This document shows, in pieces, positions 10,022 to 19,378 of a stretch of DNA of 64,000 nt. The notes beneath the pieces were generated by a model. The model was not told the DNA's origin. It ran no database searches and was given only the letters and a program-made list of their open reading frames with translations. Every line of letters begins with the position of its first letter. Position 1 is the first letter of the stretch. Source of the stretch: Parcubacteria group bacterium GW2011_GWA2_38_13b (GTDB lineage: Bacteria; Patescibacteriota; Minisyncoccia; GWA2-38-13b); contig LBUF02000001.1 in assembly GCA_000992445.2 (NCBI GenBank), positions 30,393 through 94,392 on the forward strand, read 5' to 3'. The position numbers and the translations under genes were made by a program.

Positions 10022-10780
10022 TTAGACAATTTTATATTTTTTAGATTTAACTAATTTAATAGAATCGTAATTATTTTTATCTGTAAACTTATACTGCCAA
10101 ATTAAATACTCATCAACTCTTTTTTCAAAAAACAATAGAAAGACTTCTTTCTTTGTATGTTCTGTCCATTGTCTGTATGGATAATATAATTGTCTAATTA
10201 TTGTGTTTTTTGTAGATGAATTTTTAGCTTCTATTAGAACAATTTTATTTTTTCCTTCATAACCAGCGTCAACTTCTGTCTGGACTCCTTTTGTCTCAAT
10301 TGTGGTATTGCCAATTTTATAACTAAACTCCGGTGTGTACTTTCTTCCTCTAATTGTTAGGACAAGCGAAGGATCGTCCATGAATGTTCTGATAAGACTT
10401 GAAGCATAGGCAAAATCAAGATGTTGCATCTCAGAATTTCCAATTTTTGCCGTGTCTAAATCAAAATCGAGCTTAGTATTATAAATTTCAGCTTCACTTT
10501 TAATTTCAGGAATATCAACATACCCCTCAGCTTTTACAAGAACATATTGACCATTTTTAACTGGCAATAAGACTAACCCGTTTTCTTTCATTATTGCTGG
10601 AACACTTTCTCTCGTATCCATTTTACATAAAATCCGAACCTCTTTTTCTGTTGTACTTTTAAAATTTTGAACTGATTTTTTTATATCTTTTGCAGATAAA
10701 TAAAATGGTGATTTAGAAAAATTATGTTCTATAATTTTATTATCTTTAAATATTTTTATCCAAGAATTATTGTTAGCCAT
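10022..10780 (-). CDS. Putative PD-(D/E)XK restriction endonuclease
   Basis: VQTEVDAGYEGKNKIVLIEAKNSS nuclease-like core; lies between two DNA MTase genes. Confidence 0.68.
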   Translation of the reverse strand: MANNNSWIKIFKDNKIIEHNFSKSPFYLSAKDIKKSVQNFKSTTEKEVRILCKMDTRESVPAIMKENGLVLLPVKNGQYVLVKAEGYVDIPEIKSEAEIYNTKLDFDLDTAKIGNSEMQHLDFAYASSLIRTFMDDPSLVLTIRGRKYTPEFSYKIGNTTIETKGVQTEVDAGYEGKNKIVLIEAKNSSTKNTIIRQLYYPYRQWTEHTKKEVFLLFFEKRVDEYLIWQYKFTDKNNYDSIKLVKSKKYKIV

Positions 10781-10784
10781 AAAT

Positions 10785-11741
10785 TTAATAGTTAGTTACC
10801 AATACCTCTGTAATTTTACCTCTTTTAGAAGCATCGGAGTTAATGGCACGACCTGCTTGTACTTTTGTAATACGGGTACCTTTAATATCGGAATAAATTT
10901 TGTTAATAAATGGCGTGTCGGAATTAGAAAGCATAACAAAACAACCTCGTTTGTGTAATTCTACAAATGAATCTCTTAGTTCAGTTTGCTCTTTATCTAA
11001 AAATCCCTCGCTAGTATATGAAGTAAATGAAGCGGTTTTACTTACGGGGTAATATGGTGGATCAAAATAAACAAAATCTCCTTTTTTGGCTTTTTTAAGC
11101 ACTTCCTTATAATCCTGTTTTTTTATCTCAACATTTTTCAATGCTTTTGATGCTTTTCTAAGATTATTTTCATCACAAATAAGTGGATTTTCATATTTTC
11201 CAAACGGAACATTAAATCCACCTCTGCTATTCACGCGATACATACCATTGAAACATGTTCTGTTTAGGTAAATAAAACGAGAAGCAATATTTAGATCAGG
11301 AAGTTTTTCTGGATTTTGTGCCCTTATTTTTAGAAAATATTCTTTATCTAGCTTATGTTTTTTGAGTGATTTTATTAAATTTTCAACATCATTTTTAATC
11401 ACATTATAAGTAATGACAAGTTCACTGTTTAAATCAGAAAGATAAGCTGTCTCAGGAAGCAGATCGAAGAATACAGCACCTCCACCGACAAATGGTTCAA
11501 AATACTTTCCGCTTTTCGGATCAAATTTTTCTGGCGGATAAAGATTCATTAAGCGAAATTGTGCAAGAAGTTGCCTTTTTCCACCAACCCATTTGACAAA
11601 AGGTTTTGGTTTTTCTGCAATAATACGAGAAGAATCTTCTATGAGATTTTTCTTATCTGCAAGCGAAAAAACTCTGTGAGCATAAATTGCATTTATGTTA
11701 AAAGTTTCTTTAATTTCTAAAATTGCTTGGTCTTTTGTCAT
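10785..11741 (-). CDS. D12 class (Dam/DpnM-like) adenine-specific DNA methyltransferase
   Basis: PFVKWVGGKRQLLAQF, YFEPFVGGGAVFFDLLP, GDFVYFDPPYYPVSKTASFTSY. Confidence 0.92.
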   Translation of the reverse strand: MTKDQAILEIKETFNINAIYAHRVFSLADKKNLIEDSSRIIAEKPKPFVKWVGGKRQLLAQFRLMNLYPPEKFDPKSGKYFEPFVGGGAVFFDLLPETAYLSDLNSELVITYNVIKNDVENLIKSLKKHKLDKEYFLKIRAQNPEKLPDLNIASRFIYLNRTCFNGMYRVNSRGGFNVPFGKYENPLICDENNLRKASKALKNVEIKKQDYKEVLKKAKKGDFVYFDPPYYPVSKTASFTSYTSEGFLDKEQTELRDSFVELHKRGCFVMLSNSDTPFINKIYSDIKGTRITKVQAGRAINSDASKRGKITEVLVTNY

Positions 11742-11745
11742 AGGT

Positions 11746-11958
11746 CTATTTTAGCAATTCATCGCTCGAAACACCAAGAGCTTTGGCAATATTGGAAATA
11801 GTAGAAAGCGTAGGATTTGTCTTTCCATTTTCAATATTACTTATAAAACTTCGGCTAACGCCGAGGTTTCGGACAATATCGCCCTGTGTAATGCCTTTCT
11901 CTGTTCGGATACGCTTTAGGTTCTTGCCCAATTTCGCAAATTCACTTTTCATATCCAC
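11746..11958 (-). CDS. Xre-family HTH regulator (R-M controller-like)
   Basis: LKRIRTEKGITQGDIVRNLGVSRSFISNIENGKTNPTLSTISNIAKALGVSSDELL. Confidence 0.9.
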   Translation of the reverse strand: MDMKSEFAKLGKNLKRIRTEKGITQGDIVRNLGVSRSFISNIENGKTNPTLSTISNIAKALGVSSDELLK

Positions 11959-11974
11959 AGTATAGCATTAACAT

Positions 11975-12008
11975 TTACATTATACACCAATATTATAGTA
12001 TAATGTAA
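11975..12008. promoter_or_regulatory. Candidate operator (C-box-like) upstream of the Xre gene
   Basis: Perfect 11 bp inverted repeat TTACATTATAC-N12-GTATAATGTAA, 17 bp upstream of the Xre start and next to the TIR. Confidence 0.6.
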
Positions 12009-12013
12009 TAGGG

Positions 12014-12395
12014 TTTTGTCCGCCCCGAATTCCCCCAAAACAAAAAGAGGAGCAAATGGAAAATTCCTCCCCAAACCCCTCCTTTTCCATTTGCGACATC
12101 CGAATTCAAAAACAAATCAGCCGAAGTTTTGGCAAATCCTTTCCCCAAAAAATAGTTTTGCCAAAACTTCGTCCGCATTGTTCCGCCACCTGCCCGAGAC
12201 CTTGAGGGCAGAGCACCAAAGAAAAATGTCCTTTCCTTTTTCAAGAAAAATTTCACCCCCGCCAAATCAAGAAAGCAAGAGACATTTTTCTTTGGTGTTG
12301 CCGAGTGAAGCGAGGCAGTGGCGGAACGATTCATTCCACATCGGGATTTTGTTGGTAAAAAGTTCGGATTTTGTTCAGGAGACACAGCCAATTTC
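12014..12395. repeat. Right terminal inverted repeat of cassette (382 bp)
   Basis: Reverse complement of 6667-7026 plus a 22 bp insertion flanked by AACAAAATCC repeats. Confidence 0.95.
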
Positions 12396-12408
12396 TTAAA
12401 TACGAAAT

Positions 12409-12482
12409 TGGCTGGGGGATAGGGATTCGGACCCCAATTAACGGCTTCAAAGGCCGCTGTCCTACCATTAGACGATCCCCCA
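12409..12482 (-). tRNA. tRNA-Gln (TTG), CCA encoded
   Basis: TGGGGGATCGTCTAATGGTAGGACAGCGGCCTTTGAAGCCGTTAATTGGGGTCCGAATCCCTATCCCCCAGCCA. Confidence 0.93.
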
Positions 12483-12493
12483 ATATAACGAAA

Positions 12494-14164
12494 CTACTCC
12501 ACGATTTTCCCTCCAAAAATTTTCAGAGCGGACGAAACCAAATCCTTGGCTCCCTCGCTTATTTTTTGCGATAAAGTTAAGTTCTGATCTAAAACAAATT
12601 TTAATTTTATTTTTTTACCGAACACCTTCTCCAATGCCTCCTCTATTATCAATCTATTTTTCATTTCTTCCAGCCGCTCTTTGTGAAAATTATATTTTAC
12701 GGCAACAATCAAAATATTATTTTCCAATTCCCGCGGCAAAGAAGCTCCCACAAAAGCGAATAAAGAATTATTATGCGACTTAACTTCCTTCAAAACATCA
12801 TCCCAGTGATTTTTAATGCTGTCAATTGTCAATTCGCTATGCGAAGTTTTTTCTTTTATTTCCAGCACCGCTTCGTTTGAAGAAACATCTTTATTCGCGT
12901 TTATTTTATTTTCTTTATCAACGGCGTTAATACGATTATTTTTTATTGACTGCCCCTTTTCTTTCAATGGCATTGCTTTGTCGGCAACGGTTTTGGAATC
13001 GTCTGCCAAAAAATTTCCTTCCAATTCTTCAATAGCCTCCAGCGCCGCCAATTCCAATGCCATTTGCGGCAAAGGAAATTTGCGCAAATCGTCCAGGGCC
13101 TTCACGAATATATTTAAAATACCGATGAAATTTTCCGTCTTCAGTCCGATAGCCTGCGAATACGCCATTTTTTTCTGCGTATCGGTCCACTCGTCAAAAA
13201 ACCGCGCTTCTTTACCCGCTTTTTCCGCATTCAAAACATTATCGCAAAAAACGGAATCGGTTTTGCCCGAAGAACAAACCGCCATAAAAACGAGTTTTCT
13301 CAAATGACTGATCGCGTCCTGCATAAAATGCTGAATATCAATGCCCCTGTCAACCAAATCGTTTATAATCAGAAATGACGCATAACGGTCGCCACTGAAA
13401 ATTACTCCGAAAAAATCAAAAATCATTTTGCTGTCAGCAACGGCCAATATTTTCTGCACGTCTTCAAGTTCAATTTTTTTATCGCCGGAAGCGATAATCT
13501 GCCCCAATAAACTTTCCGCGTCCCTCATGCATCCGTCCGACGCAAGACCGATAAATCTCAACGCTTCTTCGCTGATTTTAGCTTTTTCGGCTTTAGCGAT
13601 TTTTTTAAGACGCTCCGTCAACCTGTCTATTCCCAAACGCTGAAAATCAAATCTTTGACAACGCGAGATAATAGTCAACGGAACTTTGTGAATTTCAGTT
13701 GTCGCCAAAATAAACAAAGCGTGCGCCGGGGGTTCTTCAAGCGTTTTAAGCAAGGCGTTAAACGATTCCTTGGTCAACATATGAACTTCATCAATGATAA
13801 AAACCTTGTACTTGAGCGAAGCGGGAACAAATCTAATACCGTCGCGCAAAGCGCGAATTTCATCTATACCGCGATTTGACGCCGCGTCTATTTCCGCAAT
13901 GTCCATCGCTTCGCCTCTTGCCACCATCCGACACGAACCGCATTTGCCACACGGTTCACCGTTCGCTAAATTTTCGCAATTAAACGCCCGTGCCAATATG
14001 CGGGCAACCGTTGTTTTCCCCGTGCCGCGCGGTCCGGTAAAAAGATAAGCATGGGAAAATTTCCCGCTGGTCAAACCGCCTTTCAAGCTGCCGATAATAT
14101 GATCTTGCCCAACCACTTCGAAAAATAATTGAGGACGATATTTGCGATATAAAACTAAAGACAT
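12494..14164 (-). CDS. dnaX: DNA polymerase III subunit gamma/tau
   Basis: MSLVLYRKYRPQLFFEVVGQDHI...FTGPRGTGKTTVARILARAFNC, Zn cysteines, IDEVHMLTKESFNALLKTLEEPP. Confidence 0.95.
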   Translation of the reverse strand: MSLVLYRKYRPQLFFEVVGQDHIIGSLKGGLTSGKFSHAYLFTGPRGTGKTTVARILARAFNCENLANGEPCGKCGSCRMVARGEAMDIAEIDAASNRGIDEIRALRDGIRFVPASLKYKVFIIDEVHMLTKESFNALLKTLEEPPAHALFILATTEIHKVPLTIISRCQRFDFQRLGIDRLTERLKKIAKAEKAKISEEALRFIGLASDGCMRDAESLLGQIIASGDKKIELEDVQKILAVADSKMIFDFFGVIFSGDRYASFLIINDLVDRGIDIQHFMQDAISHLRKLVFMAVCSSGKTDSVFCDNVLNAEKAGKEARFFDEWTDTQKKMAYSQAIGLKTENFIGILNIFVKALDDLRKFPLPQMALELAALEAIEELEGNFLADDSKTVADKAMPLKEKGQSIKNNRINAVDKENKINANKDVSSNEAVLEIKEKTSHSELTIDSIKNHWDDVLKEVKSHNNSLFAFVGASLPRELENNILIVAVKYNFHKERLEEMKNRLIIEEALEKVFGKKIKLKFVLDQNLTLSQKISEGAKDLVSSALKIFGGKIVE

Positions 14165-14166
14165 AT

Positions 14167-14619
14167 TTAATTACCTTTATTGCGAAACACAATGAATTTA
14201 TACCAGAAAAAATTCCAGAAAAGGGAAAGGACGGTGGCAAAAATTTTTCCTAAATTAAGCCACAGCGTCTCGTTAATACCGAATAACGGATCAAAAAAAT
14301 TAACAAAACAATACACTGCTCCCGTATTTATTCCCATACCCAAAAAAGTGAAAATAACAAATAAAAAACCCTCTTTCGCGGTATTATTTTTTTCGGTTTT
14401 TTTAAATGCCCAGTATTTATTTAAAAAATAACTATTCACCATAGCAATGCCCGTAGCGACTATATTAAAAACAGCTACCGGCCACCCGATTGCTATGCCG
14501 AAAAACCAAACCAGAATATTCAATATGCCGAAATCTATACCCGTATTCAACAAACCAACGGCAACAAAACGAAAAAACTGAAAAATACTTTTATTTTTTA
14601 TTGATAAAATATTTCGCAT
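14167..14619 (-). CDS. GtrA-like family membrane protein
   Basis: FFRFVAVGLLNTGIDFGILNIL... four TM; FIVFRNKG C-terminus. Confidence 0.85.
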   Translation of the reverse strand: MRNILSIKNKSIFQFFRFVAVGLLNTGIDFGILNILVWFFGIAIGWPVAVFNIVATGIAMVNSYFLNKYWAFKKTEKNNTAKEGFLFVIFTFLGMGINTGAVYCFVNFFDPLFGINETLWLNLGKIFATVLSLFWNFFWYKFIVFRNKGN

Positions 14620-14638
14620 AAAGTTTTTGTTAAATTAC

Positions 14639-14729
14639 CTTGAATTACGAAATGTTTAGATTTGAATTTTCGCGCCCCGTCCCGCAGTACTGCGGGACGG
14701 GGCGCGAAGAAAGCATTTTGTAATTCAAG
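14639..14729. terminator. Large nested hairpin with a 40 bp perfect palindromic core
   Basis: TTCGCGCCCCGTCCCGCAGTACTGCGGGACGGGGCGCGAA (14669-14708) inside CTTGAATTACGAAATG/CATTTTGTAATTCAAG arms. Confidence 0.7.
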
Positions 14730-14733
14730 AAAA

Positions 14734-17202
14734 TTAAATCGCCTCTTCTTCTTCAGCGCTTTCCGCCACTTGCGACCGTTCCAGTATTTCTTTCTCCACC
14801 TGTTCTTTCGGCCGGCCATGCATTTTGCGGGAAAACTCTTTTACCAATGAAACGATTTCAGGAACGCCTTTTTCCGGAGAATATGTCTCAATATTAAACG
14901 GTCTGGATATTTTACCGTTGACTAAAATTTTAACGTAAGCGTTAAAATTATCAATATTCAAAAGATCCGTCTCGGAAAACACCGTCTTAAATTGCTTTGC
15001 CATAAATTCGGCGTCTTCGGCTCCGATCCTGAATATCGCCATTGATCCGACATTGCCGAATATGGCATCGCGAATTTTTTCCTGAAGTTGACCGATAAAC
15101 TGATGAGCGACTATCAAATTCAAACGATACTTTCTCGCCTCCGCTAAAATAGACGATATGCTTTCAGTGGTGAAATTTTGAAACTCATCGATATAAAGAT
15201 AGAAATCCTTTCTCTGCTCTTCGGGCATATCAACGCGCGAAAAAGAAGCCAATAAAATTTTACCGACAATAATCATGCCAATCAGGGAAGAATTAATATC
15301 ACCCAACCGCCCCTTGGTCAAATTAACAAGCAAAATTTTTCCCTGATCCATAATATCGCGAAAATTCAATCCGCTTCGCGACTGACCGATAATCAACCGC
15401 ACATATTCATTGTTAATAAAATTGTCAAATTTTGACGTAATGTAAGTGGCGAAATTTTCCAGCGACTGTTCGCCTTTCGCCGCCTCGGCCGACTGCCAAA
15501 ATTCTTTTACCGTAATGTTTGTTTCACGCGAAAGCAAATAATGGCGAAATTCCGAATTGATGAAAATTTTCGGCATTTCCATCAAGGTAAATGGCCCGAT
15601 ATCGGCATTGTCCAATAAAAGCCGCATCGTATTGCGCGTATATTGCTCGTACATCGGTCCGAACGCTTCCGGCAAAGCGGCAAAAAGTTTCTGCACGATA
15701 TTTATCAGTTCGTTGATAATAAAAGTTTTCTGCTCCGGCCGGCTTTGATCATACTCAAACATATTCAAACCGATCGGCAAATCCAAATCCGATGGATTAA
15801 ATAAAATAACATCCTCTATTCTTTCTTTCGGCACGTTTCCTAATATCTTTTCAATAAGATCGCCATGCGGATCAATAACGCAAACTCCCTTTCCCGCTTC
15901 AATATCCCGACGCACCATCTCCTGCATAAGAGCGGATTTTCCCGTACCGGTCTGACCAAGAAGATATAGATGCCGGCGACGATCATCGTTGGCAATCCGA
16001 ACCTCCGTTTCTTCGCCACGAAAAACATTTTTACCGATAATAATACCCTCCTGGGACAAATCAACCGGAGCGGAAGCCGATCTGGCTTTCAGCCATTTTA
16101 TTTTAGGCGTTCCAAGACCGAAAATCGGAAAATGAAAAATACTCGCCAGTTCCTCCGTATTTAAAATCACCCTGTTCTTCGAATCATAATTCCTAAAACT
16201 AAAATCATAAACTATACTTTTCTTGTTGCCTTTGGAAAAATTGAATCCGTTCAAATTCGGATCATCGAACTGGGAAAAGGCATCCCGCAATTGACTCAAT
16301 AATTCATCCGCTCTTTCTTGAGTTGCGGCCGAAGACACCAAACGAACATTAACGCCGAATCCCATTTTACTTGCTTTTTCTTCAATCATTTTAATGATTT
16401 CCTGCTGCATTGGAGTAACGGGTTTTGATTCTTCCGATAATTTGTTTTTTTGCGCATCGCCACCGCTTTTCATCGATTCGAACATTTCTCCGGCTATTTT
16501 TCTGAACGCGCCTTTACCGGCCACGTCTTTCGCTTCATTATAACTTTTCCCTTTTTGCATTTCTCGCGCAATGCCTTGCGCCAGATGACGCCACCGTGAA
16601 TTTTCTTTTTTAAATATAATCTGTACCGCTCCGCCTTCGCCTTCCCGTATTTTCGAAAAAACATTGGAAATTTCTCCTATGGAATCAGATTCCAATCGCT
16701 TATATGTCTTAATGGGAAAAAGATAATCTTTTCTTAAAGACAGCCGCGCGGCCGCTTCACAACCCCGCGGATTAAAAATATTGTAATCTTCTATTTTCTG
16801 CACTTCGCTACTCGGATAAATCCCCTGAATATGCTTAATTACGGATTCCTGCCAATGTTTCGGCGCGGCAATATAAAAATTTATTTCTTTGCCAATTGAA
16901 GCGATTTCCAAACCCAAATAAGAAGGTCCTGAGAAGAAACCCCTTGAAGAATCTTTCGCTCCAATACTCCCCAAAATTGAATAAAGTTGTTCAATCTGGC
17001 CGATAAGCTCCTTGATGTTCTCCGTTTTCTCATCCTTTTGGCTGTCTTTCGGCATTGTAACCAAAAGCAAAGACATATTAAGCGACTTGATGAGCCGCCC
17101 GCGCCGTTGCATTATCTGCATAAATATAACAACACCCAGAAATATAAATAAAACGGGGAATAAATACATAAAAACAGTGAAAATATTGTCTAAAATAAAC
17201 AT
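14734..17202 (-). CDS. TraG/VirB4/HerA-like type IV secretion ATPase family protein
   Basis: LLGQTGTGKSALMQEMVRRDIEAGKGVCVIDPHGDLIEKIL; FYLYIDEFQNFTTESISSILAEARKY; N-terminal TM. Confidence 0.88.
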   Translation of the reverse strand: MFILDNIFTVFMYLFPVLFIFLGVVIFMQIMQRRGRLIKSLNMSLLLVTMPKDSQKDEKTENIKELIGQIEQLYSILGSIGAKDSSRGFFSGPSYLGLEIASIGKEINFYIAAPKHWQESVIKHIQGIYPSSEVQKIEDYNIFNPRGCEAAARLSLRKDYLFPIKTYKRLESDSIGEISNVFSKIREGEGGAVQIIFKKENSRWRHLAQGIAREMQKGKSYNEAKDVAGKGAFRKIAGEMFESMKSGGDAQKNKLSEESKPVTPMQQEIIKMIEEKASKMGFGVNVRLVSSAATQERADELLSQLRDAFSQFDDPNLNGFNFSKGNKKSIVYDFSFRNYDSKNRVILNTEELASIFHFPIFGLGTPKIKWLKARSASAPVDLSQEGIIIGKNVFRGEETEVRIANDDRRRHLYLLGQTGTGKSALMQEMVRRDIEAGKGVCVIDPHGDLIEKILGNVPKERIEDVILFNPSDLDLPIGLNMFEYDQSRPEQKTFIINELINIVQKLFAALPEAFGPMYEQYTRNTMRLLLDNADIGPFTLMEMPKIFINSEFRHYLLSRETNITVKEFWQSAEAAKGEQSLENFATYITSKFDNFINNEYVRLIIGQSRSGLNFRDIMDQGKILLVNLTKGRLGDINSSLIGMIIVGKILLASFSRVDMPEEQRKDFYLYIDEFQNFTTESISSILAEARKYRLNLIVAHQFIGQLQEKIRDAIFGNVGSMAIFRIGAEDAEFMAKQFKTVFSETDLLNIDNFNAYVKILVNGKISRPFNIETYSPEKGVPEIVSLVKEFSRKMHGRPKEQVEKEILERSQVAESAEEEEAI

Positions 17203-17239
17203 GAATTAAAAAAAATAGAAATTAGAAATTTTCACAACC

Positions 17240-18271
17240 TTACCCCGTAAGTCCGATCACAACGCCGACAAAAGCCGTAACGCCGGCAATAATCCAAAAA
17301 CGCATTGTGATTTTCGTCTCCGGCCAACCCACGGCTTCAAAATGATGATGAATTGGGGTGGAATAAAATAATTTTCTGCCCGTTATTTTCTTGTAAAAAA
17401 ATTGAATAATAACCGATAATGTTTCAATAAATAAAATTGACGCGATAAACGGCAAAAGCAAGGCCGTATTGGTAAGCATGGCGATAATTCCCAAAGCGAT
17501 TCCCAAAGACATTGAGCCGGTATCGCCCATAAAAAAACGAGCCGGATATATATTAAACCACAAAAACGCCAAAGTCGCTCCTATTACAATGCCGCAAAAA
17601 GCCGCCAAATCGTATCTGCCCTGACTAAATGCTATAACGCCCAAAGATAAAAAAGCCACAAGTAAAACTCCCCCCAAAAGACCGTCCAAACCGTCGGTTT
17701 CATTGGCGGAAAAAGCGGTCGCGACGATAATAAAAATAAAAGTGGGAACATACCATAATCCTATATTAAAACTTCCTAAAAATGGCACGGAAATTAAATC
17801 CCAATCCAGTTTAAAATAAAACCACCAGGATCCCACCGCGGCAATTATTACATATAAAATTAATTTTCTCTTTACGCTCATTCCCCCGCCATTGGGACCT
17901 TTTTTGAAAATACCCAAAAGATCATCCCCTAAGCCGACAAAAGCGGCGAAAATCATAACCCCGATAGGAAGAAATGTTTCTCCTCTGTTTAAAAAATTCA
18001 AATCCCGAAGAACTATTATGTCAAATCTGGAGAACAACCAAAAAACAAAAGCCAAAACCAAAACTGTTCCCCAAATCAAAATACCGCCCATAGTCGGCGT
18101 TCCCTCTTTCTTTGAATGAAAATTGTGAAAAACCGGCTTATTGCTCCTTATCTGTTTCCCTAAATTATATTTATACAAAAAATGGGAAAGCAAAGGAGTA
18201 AAAGCCATTGCCACGCAAAAACCGACTGTCGCTAAAATCAAAATTCTAGTTATCTCAAATGCCTGCATCAT
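17240..18271 (-). CDS. mraY: Phospho-N-acetylmuramoyl-pentapeptide transferase
   Basis: KKEGTPTMGGILI, ANETDGLDGLLGG, FMGDTGSMSLG, TPIHHHFE. Confidence 0.94.
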   Translation of the reverse strand: MMQAFEITRILILATVGFCVAMAFTPLLSHFLYKYNLGKQIRSNKPVFHNFHSKKEGTPTMGGILIWGTVLVLAFVFWLFSRFDIIVLRDLNFLNRGETFLPIGVMIFAAFVGLGDDLLGIFKKGPNGGGMSVKRKLILYVIIAAVGSWWFYFKLDWDLISVPFLGSFNIGLWYVPTFIFIIVATAFSANETDGLDGLLGGVLLVAFLSLGVIAFSQGRYDLAAFCGIVIGATLAFLWFNIYPARFFMGDTGSMSLGIALGIIAMLTNTALLLPFIASILFIETLSVIIQFFYKKITGRKLFYSTPIHHHFEAVGWPETKITMRFWIIAGVTAFVGVVIGLTG

Positions 18272-18282
18272 ATAAATTTATT

Positions 18283-19296
18283 TTACCACAAATACGCCTT
18301 ATGCACCCAATCAATCAAGGACCGGATCGCAGCAAATCTTTCGCTTGATCCGAGAATAATATAAATTATATTATCTTTTTTAATTGGGTCTTGCTGAATA
18401 ATAATTATATTGCCCTTGGCGCCTTCGGTATAGCCGGTCTTACTGCCGACAATATCGTCAAGAAATGGAATAAGTTTATTGGTATTGATTAAATGATGAT
18501 TGATCAGGCCGGTGGAATCTTTAACATCCGCAACGGGCATAACGGAAATGCGCCAAATTTCAGGATAAGCAACGGATATTTTCATTATTAAATTCGCCAA
18601 ATTTTTAACCGTGGAAAAATTATTTTCATCCTCAAGCCCCGTGGGCGTGGAAAAATGCGTATCGTCAAGCCCCCACTGGCCGGCTTTTTTATTCATTTTT
18701 TCTATAAAAAAATCGCGTGGCGTCTTTAAAATATTATTATCACCGCCGATGCGCGAACCAACCGCTTCGGCGATTACTTCCGCCGCGTCATTGCTTGAAG
18801 CAATCAGCATAATTTTTAATAAATTAACAAAAGATAAACTTTCGCCGACAACCAAACCGCCGCTCTCGCCTTCAGCCATTATATGACTATACTTAACCGA
18901 CGCTTCTTCATTTATATTATTGATACTGTCCAAAAGAACAACTGCTGTCATAAGTTTAGTCAAACTGGCAATGGGTCGTTGTTCATCAATATTTTCCTTA
19001 AATAAAATTTTATTTTTGGCGGGAATTATGGCAACAGCCGCAACCGCGTCCAAAATCGGCTCTTCAATAATCCAATTGCGTATGGGTATATAGTCTGGAT
19101 TATCTTTAGCCGAAGCAAAAAAAACATTTTCCATCACAGGAAGACGGGCTGGCGCGATTGAAGCGCTGAATAATTCATGGGATTCGACGTCTTTCCGCGG
19201 AAATTCCAAAACGCCCGTCAAAACAAGCGAGAGCAACGCGGCGCCTATTACGGCGGCAAAAAGCATTAAAATATTTTTATAAAAAAAGGCGGGCAA
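18283..19296 (-). CDS. D-alanyl-D-alanine carboxypeptidase (peptidase S11)
   Basis: ASLTKLMTA (SxxK), ASSNDAAEV (SxN), GSKTGYTEGA (KTG). Confidence 0.9.
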   Translation of the reverse strand: MPAFFYKNILMLFAAVIGAALLSLVLTGVLEFPRKDVESHELFSASIAPARLPVMENVFFASAKDNPDYIPIRNWIIEEPILDAVAAVAIIPAKNKILFKENIDEQRPIASLTKLMTAVVLLDSINNINEEASVKYSHIMAEGESGGLVVGESLSFVNLLKIMLIASSNDAAEVIAEAVGSRIGGDNNILKTPRDFFIEKMNKKAGQWGLDDTHFSTPTGLEDENNFSTVKNLANLIMKISVAYPEIWRISVMPVADVKDSTGLINHHLINTNKLIPFLDDIVGSKTGYTEGAKGNIIIIQQDPIKKDNIIYIILGSSERFAAIRSLIDWVHKAYLW

Positions 19297-19378
19297 TGGT
19301 TATATACTATTTATTTATAATTTGATATTCTCAAAATTCTATATTCTTTCCCTTTTTCTTAATTCTTCGTTATTACAT

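Larger units (their letters stand above)
6660..12414. mobile_element. Inverted-repeat-bounded cassette inserted at the 3' end of tRNA-Gln, carrying R-M and SDH-protease genes
   Basis: TIRs at 6667-7026 and 12014-12395; 18 bp imperfect direct repeat taaatacgaaattRgctg at 6660-6677 and 12397-12414 overlapping the tRNA CCA end. Confidence 0.75.
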
